From NCBI GenBank assembly GCA_964425605.1, contig CAYRNR010000011.1:1-64000 (forward strand): DNA of 64,000 nt, in the 5' to 3' direction. Below, piece after piece: positions 1-7,310 of the stretch. The notes below the pieces were generated by a model, which saw only the letters and a program-made list of their open reading frames with translations, did not search any database and was not told the origin of the DNA. This DNA comes from CAYRNR01 sp964425605 (GTDB lineage: Bacteria; Myxococcota_A; UBA796; UBA9615; CAYRNR01). A program made the position numbers and the translations under genes. Numbering within the stretch: position 1 is the first letter of the stretch; each line of letters starts with the position of its first letter.

Positions 1-54
1 AGCGTCTGGCTACGAACCAGAAGGTCGCAGGTTCGAATCCTGCTGGCCGTACCA
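1..54 (+). tRNA. tRNA-Arg(ACG), 3' part
   Basis: The window opens inside a tRNA. A 7-nt anticodon loop reads CTACGAA, which gives anticodon ACG (arginine, CGN codons), and it is closed by a CTGG/CCAG stem. It is followed by a variable loop and a T arm at 27-43 with 5-bp stem GCAGG/CCTGC around TTCGAAT. The acceptor 3' strand (44-50), discriminator A51 and an encoded CCA at 52-54 follow. The D arm and 5' acceptor strand lie before the window. Confidence 0.93.
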
Positions 55-60
55 CGATAG

Positions 61-93
61 AAAAGCCCCGTCGCCCTCGGCGTCGGGGCTTTT
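61..93. terminator. Strong rho-independent terminator, probably bidirectional
   Basis: A 10-bp stem (AAAAGCCCCG against CGGGGCTTTT) is extended by a T-T mismatch and a CGCC/GGCG stem with loop CTC. The T-run on the plus strand starts seven bases after the tRNA CCA, so it ends the tRNA transcript. Because the stem begins with AAAA, the minus strand also ends in TTTT. The same hairpin can therefore terminate the leftward transcript that ends at 135. Confidence 0.9.
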
Positions 94-134
94 CTGATCG
101 TGGGGAGGGCGGCGGGATTCGACGTTCTGAGCCC

Positions 135-659
135 TCAGTCGACCCAGCCCAGGTCCCGCGGGTCTTCCGTGGTGATGACGGTCCCGTCGTGGTCCACGAA
201 GGTGATCTGGGGGACCTCGAGCTTGCCGAGATCGTCCTCGAACACGAAGTGCTGCGAGAGGGTGTACTCCCAGTCCGCGAGCACCGGCACGGTCACGTCG
301 TACTCCGCGGCCACGGTCGCGGCGTCCTCGGTGGTGAGCTGCGACACACCGTCCGCGTCCTCGAGCAGCACGTAGAGGTACAGTTCACCCGACGGGAATC
401 CGGCCTCGAAGCGTTCGTCGAGGGAAGCTGCCAGCTCCCCACAGGTGTCTCACCAGGAGGCCCCGAAGACGATCGTCATCGCCCACCCGGAGAATGCCCA
501 GAGATCGATGGGCTCGGCGTGCTGATCCAGCAACGTGACGTTGTCGAGCACGTCTCCCACGTCAAGACCGGTGCCCTGCCATACCGGCCCGGGCCCTGGC
601 GGATACCCCCCGGCGAACGGGTGCTGGTAGTACTCCAGCGGATCCGTCCCTGCCTGCAC
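135..659 (-). CDS. Thioredoxin-fold redoxin, candidate selenoprotein with in-frame TGA
   Basis: Two open segments on the minus strand lie in one frame, separated only by a TGA at 452-450. Read through, they give 174 aa from GTG 659. The N-terminal part carries a redoxin-like lead (GLDVGDVLDNVTLLDQ) and a beta strand ending IVFGASW. The TGA is residue 70, followed by D-T-C73, so the motif is W-U-x-x-C, exactly where thioredoxin-like proteins have W-C-x-x-C. The later part has the expected cis-proline region (LEVPQITFVD) and a final DG turn, then stops at 137-135. AhpC/TSA- and TlpA-like selenoproteins are known in deltaproteobacteria. A stem-loop just after the TGA supports recoding. The start is uncertain: the frame is open from 779, no signal peptide or lipobox is seen, and GTG 659 is the only clear start codon. 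A nonsense mutation is the alternative, but both halves keep the fold. Confidence 0.7.
422..452 (-). promoter_or_regulatory. Candidate bacterial SECIS element with its UGA
   Basis: On the minus strand the TGA (452-450) is followed after nine bases by GGGGAGCT, loop GGC, AGCTTCCC (440-422). This is an uninterrupted 8-bp stem with one G-U pair. The loop starts 17 bases after the UGA and has G in its first two positions. That agrees with the known bacterial SECIS layout, where the hairpin lies inside the coding region and SelB binds its loop. The loop is at the short end of the usual range. Whether SelB would bind is inference. Confidence 0.55.
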
Positions 660-779
660 CTCGACGCCGTCGTCGTATCGATCTTCGTCCGTGTCCGCCG
701 CCAGCGGATCGGTTCCCCGCGACTCCTCCTCCTCGATTCTCGCAACGGTGCGAGGCCGCCGCCAGTGGCGCCCTCCCCG

Positions 780-870
780 TCACAGCTCGTCAGGGGAGGC
801 GCACATGTCGAGGATCGGCTTCATCTCACCACTCGTCCGCCGACGCACACATGTCCAGGATCGGCTCCAT
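780..870 (-). repeat. Tandem duplicate of a gene's 3' end (2 x 45 nt)
   Basis: The last 45 nt of the membrane glycosyltransferase gene (870-826, ending ILDMCASADEW and stop) are repeated after one base as 824-780. The second copy encodes ILDMCASPDEL and its own TGA. The copies differ at about nine positions, several of them silent. The second copy is therefore probably the last trace of a tandem paralogue that was otherwise deleted, not a functional gene. It lies in the same frame as the redoxin gene downstream. Confidence 0.7.
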
Positions 871-3012
871 GGTCTGGGGGGACTCGCAGCGCTGGTAATG
901 GGGGCTCGCGCGGAGTTCGTCGAGCCACATCCGGCCCTCCTGGGTCTGCGGATCCGCGAGCAGGAAGAGATCGGGGGAGCCGATCCAGAACACGGGCGCG
1001 TCAGGGCCGACGATCTCGACGGAGTAGGGATCGAGCCTGGCGCGCAGGTCCGCTGCAGCGATGGGATCGGTCACGCCCTGCCCCCGCCCCCACGGCCCGT
1101 CCTTGGTTCCGGCAACCACTCCCCGGCCGGAGACAGCCACCAGGCCCACCTCCGACCATCGGTCCGGCTCGGTGGCTGCGCGCCAGCAGTAGAACTGCCA
1201 GTTCCCATCGAGGAAGTGGTAGTCGCACTCCACCTGGGCGGAGGCCGGGGTCTCGCCCAGCCGGAGGAGGACCAGCTCGTATCCCCTGGCGAGGGCGCGC
1301 TCGGTGGTGTGTCGCAGGTGGTGGCAGGGGTTGTAGGACATCTCCGCGGCGTCGGGGGCGAAGACGAGGCTGGGATACGTCCCCAGCGCCAGGGTCACCA
1401 GCGCGATGCCCAGCGCCGCCAGCACGCCGCAGGCCCGTGGGAAGGACACGGCGTCTCGCGCGAGCCGCTGCCCGGAGACCAGGAGTTCGAAGCCCCCCAC
1501 CGAGACCAGGAGCACCGCCGGGAGATAGACCGTCATCCGCCGAGGCACCGGCGGCTCCATCATGGCCATGGACGCCAGCTGGCTCGCGGCGAGGGCGGCC
1601 AACATCAACCGGAACGAGCGACTCCACGTGTGCCGCGTCGCCAGCGCGGCCAGCCCCAGGACCAGGAAGAACACGTGCAGGTGGGTCAAGGTCGCGACCG
1701 GCCCGAGGTACCGGGACTCCTGGGGCCTGACCATCGTCGTCGTGCGCATGGCATCCACCGCGGCCCACGCCAGCTTCCCGACCACCGCCTGGTCGGAGCC
1801 CGGCTCGGCGGTCTCGTCGTAGGCGAGCCCCTTGGTGGGGGTGAACTCGCCGTCGCCGTACACGAGGTTCTTGCCGCCGGCGCCGGTCAGCAGCATGGTC
1901 AGCGCCAGCGGGACCAGCAGCGTCACGAAGGGCAACGCGAGCCATGCGAGATGAGTCCTCCGGCTCCTCGACTCCGACCGCCGCCGCCACAGGACGAGCA
2001 CCGCGGCCACGGGCAAGAAGGCGATCAGGGAGCGCAGCGGCGCGTACGCGAACAGGTCCGCGAACAGCAGCAGGCCCAGCACTGCGCCAGCGCGTCGTCC
2101 GTTGGTGTCCACCCACCGGTGGAATGCAGCCACGGTCAGCACGACCATCAGGGTCGAGGGCCCGATGAAGTTGGCCGCGTGCCCGAAGTCGAGGATCGTC
2201 GGGGCGGTCCCGAACAGCAGGACCCCGGCGATGGCGGACGCCGGAGACACCAGGCGACACAGGAAACGGTAGAGGACACCCAGCGTCAGCACCAGGAAGG
2301 CCGCGGACACTCCGCGGACGGTGATCCAGGTCGGGCCGAACAGCTCGAAGCACGCGCGGAGCATCGTCCGGTAGGGCCCTGAATCCGAGGAGCACGGCGT
2401 GGTCCCCGTGGTGATGGCCAAGAAGTCTCGCGGCGGGATCTCCTGGAAGATCCGGTTCCAGCTCGTCTGGTACGAGAAGAACCCGCCCCCCGTCTCCCGC
2501 TCGATGCCGCAGAACGCGATGACTGCGCACAGGGCCACCATCGCCCCGGCCAGGATGTCCCACTTGGGCTCAGGGGGCTCGAACCGTCCAGAGGGCGACG
2601 GTTCGCGGGCGAGCCCACGAACGGCCAGTGCGAACGCCGCGGCGATGGCGGTGAAACCCGCGATCAACCAGGGGAGCCCGAGCTGTCCGGAGCCGACCCG
2701 CCCGGCTCCCAGCATGACCACGAGCGCAAGCAGGGCCAGGACCCAGCGGGAGTACGATGCGTTGCGCCAGTGGTTCACCGCGGCGACGACCAGGCAGAGG
2801 ACCGCCGCCACCATCAGGACCGCGGACCACCCGTCCCCCGGCAGGGACGTCCACCGGGCGATCAGCACCGTCACCGACTGCCCGGCCACCTGGAGGGGGC
2901 GAAGGGCGGGCTGCGGGAAGAACGGCTCCCGGGTCGTGCCCAGCACGGTCACGACGGACACGATCACAGGGGCCACGAACGGCAAGCCACGCTGGAGCCA
3001 TCTCGCCGTCAC
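826..3012 (-). CDS. GT39/ArnT-like polytopic membrane glycosyltransferase
   Basis: This 728-aa protein has about a dozen hydrophobic segments and a C-terminal soluble portion of about 150 aa. The region after the second membrane block resembles PMT_2/ArnT-type GT-C enzymes: an acidic first large loop, then a pattern like 'P-x-Y-R-x-x-L-x-x-x-FG-x-x-x-x-x-VRG-x-SA' (FGPTWITVRGVSA) leading into a helix ending LYRF. Such enzymes move a sugar from a polyprenyl-phosphate donor to a lipid or protein on the outer face of the inner membrane. The C-terminal part holds several cysteines (CDYHF, FYCW, QRCES, LDMC) that could form disulfides. I chose GTG 3012 because the 49 codons before it read as non-coding. 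The gene is divergent from the SGNH gene at 3144 across 131 bp. The donor and acceptor are unknown. Confidence 0.75.
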   Translation of the reverse strand: MTARWLQRGLPFVAPVIVSVVTVLGTTREPFFPQPALRPLQVAGQSVTVLIARWTSLPGDGWSAVLMVAAVLCLVVAAVNHWRNASYSRWVLALLALVVMLGAGRVGSGQLGLPWLIAGFTAIAAAFALAVRGLAREPSPSGRFEPPEPKWDILAGAMVALCAVIAFCGIERETGGGFFSYQTSWNRIFQEIPPRDFLAITTGTTPCSSDSGPYRTMLRACFELFGPTWITVRGVSAAFLVLTLGVLYRFLCRLVSPASAIAGVLLFGTAPTILDFGHAANFIGPSTLMVVLTVAAFHRWVDTNGRRAGAVLGLLLFADLFAYAPLRSLIAFLPVAAVLVLWRRRSESRSRRTHLAWLALPFVTLLVPLALTMLLTGAGGKNLVYGDGEFTPTKGLAYDETAEPGSDQAVVGKLAWAAVDAMRTTTMVRPQESRYLGPVATLTHLHVFFLVLGLAALATRHTWSRSFRLMLAALAASQLASMAMMEPPVPRRMTVYLPAVLLVSVGGFELLVSGQRLARDAVSFPRACGVLAALGIALVTLALGTYPSLVFAPDAAEMSYNPCHHLRHTTERALARGYELVLLRLGETPASAQVECDYHFLDGNWQFYCWRAATEPDRWSEVGLVAVSGRGVVAGTKDGPWGRGQGVTDPIAAADLRARLDPYSVEIVGPDAPVFWIGSPDLFLLADPQTQEGRMWLDELRASPHYQRCESPQTMEPILDMCASADEW

Positions 3013-3143
3013 GTCGCCGCCCCCCCCGGGCCGGCTGGGCTGGATTCGAGAACCGACATCATCGGGAAGGGTACCCCCGTTCGTCGGCGACTGCATGTTT
3101 CCGCGACCGCAGGACGGTGATAGCTTTCCCGTTCGAGGTGTCG

Positions 3144-4439
3144 ATGTCGCTGGCCCCACCCCGCCGAGTCCTCCGATTCATCGGCAGCGCTGCGCTCGCA
3201 ACCGCGGCTCTGCTCTTCCCACCGTTGTTCTCCCGCGTCCTGTGTATGGAGCCCCTGCTCCCTGGCGACAGGATCGTCCTGTACGCGGTTGCGGCGGCGG
3301 TGGCGACCTGCGGGATCGCGTTGCTGGCGCTGCCGCTGCGCCTGGCGCGGCCGATGGTGCCGGCGACGCTTTGCGTCCTCGCGCTGGTGAACATGGAGAT
3401 CGGCGCCCGGGTCGCCGCGAAGTGGTTGATGTCCGACCAGACGCAGGGGAACGTGCTGTCCCTCGGCGCGGCGAGATCCCTCGACGTCGAACCCTTCGTG
3501 GCCCAGCCGTTCGTGCAGTACACGGGGAACCCGGACGCGGGGTACAACCCGTTCGGCTTCAGCGGCCCGGCCCTGGACTACGGCAAGGACGAGGGTGTGC
3601 TCAGGGTGCTCTGCCTGGGCGGCTCGACCACAGAGGGGGACACGGGATACCCCCATCGCCTCGAGGGCTTCCTCGAGGAGCACGGCGGGGACCTCTCCGG
3701 CGGGTACGAGGTGCTCAACTTCGGACTCAGCGGGTGGAGCTCGGCCCACTCGCTGGTCAACTTCGTCCTCAACGGCGTCGATTTCGCGCCGGACTACGTC
3801 GTGATCCATCAGGGCTGGAACGACTTCCTGGCGAGGGACTCCGGGTGTTCCCTCGTGGGCGACTACTCCCACCACGCCTTCCCGACCTACGGCCAGGCCT
3901 TCTCGCCCACCGAACGGGCCCTGCTGGGGTCGATGGTCTACCGGCTGGGCAAGGCGCTGACGCAGCCGGCCACGACCGAGCACACCCGCCCCGCCATGCG
4001 CGCGGCGCCCCACGGCCCGGAGTGCACGGAGGTGGACGAACTCTGGCCCTTCAGGAGGAACATCCAGACCCTCGTCGACGTGGCCACGGCCCGCGACGCC
4101 ACGGTGGTGCTGACCACCCAGCCACGGGCGCTGGAACTCGACTCCAAGGATTACCCGGACCCCGCGTTGAAGACCCGGCATCTGGACATCGACGCCCACC
4201 ACATCGACGAGTGCAACGCCGTGATGCGGGAGGTCTACGCCGAGGAGCGGGGCGACGCGCTGATGGTGGATCTGGCGCAGGAGATGACGGGTGTGGCCGA
4301 GCACGTGTTCAAGGACCTCGCCCACGTGAACGAGGACGGGCACCAGCTCAAAGCCGAGGCGATCGGCCGCGCGATCCTGGCGGATCTCCGGGCGGATTCA
4401 GGACAGGGGGACGACCCGCCGGATAAGATCCAGGACTGA
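3144..4439 (+). CDS. Membrane-anchored SGNH/GDSL hydrolase-like protein
   Basis: The protein is 431 aa from ATG 3144. Three hydrophobic stretches fill residues about 8-90, so the catalytic domain is tethered. SGNH blocks are visible: block I as LGGSTTEGD, where the serine sits in GGST instead of GDS; block II as NFGLSGWSS with the glycine; block III as HQGWNDF with the asparagine; and block V as DLAHVNEDGH with the Asp and His. Relatives remove or transfer acyl groups on polysaccharides or lipids. The stop is followed after two bases by the next SGNH gene, so the two are co-transcribed and probably act on one product. The longer frame upstream overlaps the divergent gene and was not used. Confidence 0.8.
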   Translation: MSLAPPRRVLRFIGSAALATAALLFPPLFSRVLCMEPLLPGDRIVLYAVAAAVATCGIALLALPLRLARPMVPATLCVLALVNMEIGARVAAKWLMSDQTQGNVLSLGAARSLDVEPFVAQPFVQYTGNPDAGYNPFGFSGPALDYGKDEGVLRVLCLGGSTTEGDTGYPHRLEGFLEEHGGDLSGGYEVLNFGLSGWSSAHSLVNFVLNGVDFAPDYVVIHQGWNDFLARDSGCSLVGDYSHHAFPTYGQAFSPTERALLGSMVYRLGKALTQPATTEHTRPAMRAAPHGPECTEVDELWPFRRNIQTLVDVATARDATVVLTTQPRALELDSKDYPDPALKTRHLDIDAHHIDECNAVMREVYAEERGDALMVDLAQEMTGVAEHVFKDLAHVNEDGHQLKAEAIGRAILADLRADSGQGDDPPDKIQD

Positions 4440-4441
4440 GA

Positions 4442-5596
4442 ATGCCGCTCCCTCGAACCCAACGAGCCTTCGATCGTCGTGCGCTCTTCAAGCTGGTGGT
4501 GGCGCTGCCCGCGGTGGCCTTCGTCGTGTGGTGCGTCTGGCTCTTCACCGACCTGCGTCGCCTCGAATCGGACCGGCACGACGCCACCTTGAGTTCGCTC
4601 CAGCGCACCCTGGCCGGCAAGACGGGGGGGACGATCGTCCCACGCGAAGACCTCGCGGACCTCACCTCCGGGGATTTCAACGTCCTGGTCTACGGCGGCT
4701 CCTCGGTGGCGCTCCCGCCGCCGATCCAGGGATGGCAGCCGCCCACCTTCACGGGCTATCTGGACCAGGCCCTGGACCAGCGCGAGATCCCGGCGGCCGT
4801 GGTCAACCTCGGCATCGTCGGCGCGGACTCGTTCACCGTGTCCCAGCACGTGGAGGACACGGTCGCCGCGGCCGGCGCGCCCCCCGACCTCCTGGTCGTG
4901 TACTACGGCCACAACGACTACAACAACGCGTACAACAACCTGGTCGTGCCCGAGCGTTTCGGGTGCTTCCACTCCCTGCTGCGCCCCGCACACCTCCTGT
5001 CGTCCCTCGTGCCCGAGGGGAGCGCCGCGGAGTACGGGTACAAGCAGTACGTCCGGGAGCACCGCCACAGCCTGGCGCGGACGTCCCTGCGCACGGGCCT
5101 GTCCTCCATCGACGACCAGGAGTTCACCCAGTACGACGCCGTGGTCCTCGAACACTTCTCCCTCAACACCGCGAAGATCCTCGACGTGGGGGCGGACCGC
5201 GGCATCCCGGTGGTCCTGATCAAGCCCGTGTGCAACCTGAGGCGGGAACCCCAGGGCAGCCGCGAGAGCACGACCGATCCCTTCGAGCGCGGACTGGCGA
5301 CCCAGGACCACGGCGAGGCCATCGACCTCCTGATCCAGGCCAAGGACGGCGAGCGCTTCAGCTACGACATCCGCGCGAAGACCCCGCTGCTGGACTACCT
5401 GGGTTCCCTGGAGGGGGACGGCGTCCACGTGCTGGATCTCCTCGGCCGCTGGCGCGCGGACGGCAGGCAGTTCGGCTCGGAGGAGTTCGTCGACCTCATC
5501 CACTTCACCGACTTCGGGCATCGTCTCGTGGCCGAAGACCTGCTCCAGTTCCTGCTCGATCGGGACCTGCTCCCCGAGACGCCGCCCGAGGGCTAG
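4442..5596 (+). CDS. Membrane-anchored SGNH hydrolase-like protein
   Basis: This 384-aa protein has one N-terminal membrane helix (about residues 15-36, LVVALPAVAFVVWCVWLF) and an outside-facing domain. Block I appears as VYGGSSVALP, block II as NLGIVGADS, block III as YYGHNDYNN and block V as DLIHFTDFGH, so the Ser, Gly, Asn and Asp/His set of an SGNH fold can all be placed. It starts two bases after the previous SGNH stop and ends four bases before the radical SAM/SPASM gene. The three therefore form one transcript. A role in de-O-acylation or O-acyl transfer on a surface glycan is inferred from family knowledge only. Confidence 0.75.
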   Translation: MPLPRTQRAFDRRALFKLVVALPAVAFVVWCVWLFTDLRRLESDRHDATLSSLQRTLAGKTGGTIVPREDLADLTSGDFNVLVYGGSSVALPPPIQGWQPPTFTGYLDQALDQREIPAAVVNLGIVGADSFTVSQHVEDTVAAAGAPPDLLVVYYGHNDYNNAYNNLVVPERFGCFHSLLRPAHLLSSLVPEGSAAEYGYKQYVREHRHSLARTSLRTGLSSIDDQEFTQYDAVVLEHFSLNTAKILDVGADRGIPVVLIKPVCNLRREPQGSRESTTDPFERGLATQDHGEAIDLLIQAKDGERFSYDIRAKTPLLDYLGSLEGDGVHVLDLLGRWRADGRQFGSEEFVDLIHFTDFGHRLVAEDLLQFLLDRDLLPETPPEG

Positions 5597-5600
5597 CGGC

Positions 5601-7310
5601 ATGTACGTCGACCATCTCCTGAAGTGGGCCAGGGGCGAACAGGCGCCGCCGCGACGCCTGTTCTGGGTCATGACCGAGCGCTGCAACCTCCACTGCGCCA
5701 TGTGCGGCATCGGCAGCCGCACCGCCCAGGAGACGGCCACGGAGCTGTCCGCGGCCCAGATGCTGCGGGTCGTCGGGGAGATCGCCGCGCTGGGCGTGAA
5801 GGAGGCCTACCTCGTGGGGGGCGAGATCTTCGTCCTCGGTGACGTGCTGGAGCGCATCGTCACGTCCCTCAAGGCGCACGACATCGTGTGCGAGGCCACC
5901 ACCAACGGGACGCTGCTCACGCCGAGGATGATCCGCTGCCTGGTGGACGTCGGATGGGATGCGCTGGGCGTGTCCCTGGATGGCCCCGAGGCGTCCATCC
6001 ACGATGCCCTCAGGGGACGCCCGGGCGTCTTCGACGCGGCCGTGGCGGCGATCCGGTCCATCGAGGAGGCGAAGGCACGCCTGGGCAGCGAGCTGCCGCG
6101 CGTCCGCCTCAACGTGATCCTCCACCCGGCGAACGTCGAGCGCATCGACGACCTGTTCGACCTGGCCACGGAGCTGGGCGTCGACAGCGTCTACTTCCAG
6201 CCCATGACCCCGCAGACGGAGGCGGCCAGCGCCGGGATGATCCCCCCCGAAGACGCGGACGGCGTGCTCCAGGTGCTGCGCCGGGCCGCGGCGCGCGAGG
6301 TGGGCTTCGCTCACAACCTCACACAGCTCGGCACCCGGGGGCTCCTGGAGGAGGCCGCCGACCTGGGCCAGGTCCTGTCGGGCGACGTGTCCTGTCTCGA
6401 CCCGGGGTTCTTCCGGGCCGGGTGCCTGGTCTTCTGGGACCAGCTGGTGCTGCTGCAGGACGGTACCGTGAGCCCCTGCTGGCGCCATCGCCCATCCGAC
6501 GTCGTCAACGTGCGCGACGCGTCGCTGGCCGAGATCTGGTACGGCGAGGGCATGCAGCGGGCACGTGCGGCCATGGCGGCGGGCCGGTTCCCCGCCGAGT
6601 GTTCGGGCTGCTGCATGCCGGTGGCCGTGGAGAACCGGGAGCAGCGGATCGCGGGACTGCACGATCTCGGCGAGCACGGCCAGGTGGTGCGCTTCGGTGA
6701 GCGTATCCAGATCGAGACGAACCCCTTCGGCCACGCAGCCGGGTACCTGATCGGCTCGCTGCTCGCCCTGGAGGGCTTCGAGGAGATCCAGCGTCTGTGG
6801 GCCGACCGGGAGTTCCTGGAACAGACGGCCCGCCACGGGCTGAGGCGCCTCGGGACGTTGTACGACGAGGATCGGCCCGAGGACGCGGCGCGCCTGCTCC
6901 GGACGCTGCTCGGCGCGGCGGACGCGGAGCAGCTCGACGCGCTGACGCTGATGCTGTTCGAGCCGTACAGGGCCGGCCGATACGGCCTCGTGCTCGAGCT
7001 GGCCAGCGAGATCCTCGCCGCGCATCCGGGTCAGGCCTACTGCAGGTGGATTCGCGGAGCTGCGCTGGGCAAGCAGGGCGATCTGGACGCCGCGCTGCAG
7101 GATCTGTCGGCGTGCCTCGAGGCGCCGGCCGCGGATCGTGCCGCGTTCACCGACGCGATCCACGACTCCCTGGCAGAGGTCCACCTGGCGCGTGGTGAGC
7201 TGCGAAGGGCCGCGGAGCATGCCCGCAGCGCGCTGGACCTCTCGCCGGACAAGGCCGAGAGCCTGGCCACGCTTCGCCGGGCCGAGCGGGCGATCGGGGA
7301 TTCGGACTAG
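5601..7310 (+). CDS. Radical SAM/SPASM protein with short C-terminal TPR tail
   Basis: The protein is 569 aa. The [4Fe-4S] SAM cluster motif is C28-x3-C32-x2-C35 (CNLHCAMC), and the SAM-contacting GGE motif is at 73-75 (LVGGEIF). A SPASM region follows at about 265-350, with cysteines in SCLDPG, GCLVFWDQ, PCWRH and ECSGCCM, which would hold auxiliary clusters. From about residue 400 the chain becomes helical and TPR-like, with the family signature HDSLAEVHLARG near 520. SPASM enzymes usually modify peptides or proteins, and a TPR tail would suit substrate binding. No precursor peptide was found next to it. Its stop codon overlaps the stop of the convergent paralogue at 7307-9154. Head and tail are closest to the gene at 9321. 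Confidence 0.85.
   Translation: MYVDHLLKWARGEQAPPRRLFWVMTERCNLHCAMCGIGSRTAQETATELSAAQMLRVVGEIAALGVKEAYLVGGEIFVLGDVLERIVTSLKAHDIVCEATTNGTLLTPRMIRCLVDVGWDALGVSLDGPEASIHDALRGRPGVFDAAVAAIRSIEEAKARLGSELPRVRLNVILHPANVERIDDLFDLATELGVDSVYFQPMTPQTEAASAGMIPPEDADGVLQVLRRAAAREVGFAHNLTQLGTRGLLEEAADLGQVLSGDVSCLDPGFFRAGCLVFWDQLVLLQDGTVSPCWRHRPSDVVNVRDASLAEIWYGEGMQRARAAMAAGRFPAECSGCCMPVAVENREQRIAGLHDLGEHGQVVRFGERIQIETNPFGHAAGYLIGSLLALEGFEEIQRLWADREFLEQTARHGLRRLGTLYDEDRPEDAARLLRTLLGAADAEQLDALTLMLFEPYRAGRYGLVLELASEILAAHPGQAYCRWIRGAALGKQGDLDAALQDLSACLEAPAADRAAFTDAIHDSLAEVHLARGELRRAAEHARSALDLSPDKAESLATLRRAERAIGDSD

Noticed and set aside
135..659. Reading the redoxin region as a simple pseudogene
   Set aside because: Only one stop interrupts the frame, exactly at the catalytic position, with the fold intact downstream and a hairpin behind it. 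Kept as an alternative, not as the main call.
2757..3143. Upstream extension of the 3144 SGNH gene to 2757
   Set aside because: It would overlap the divergent membrane glycosyltransferase by 250 bases, and the extension is arginine- and proline-rich without protein features.
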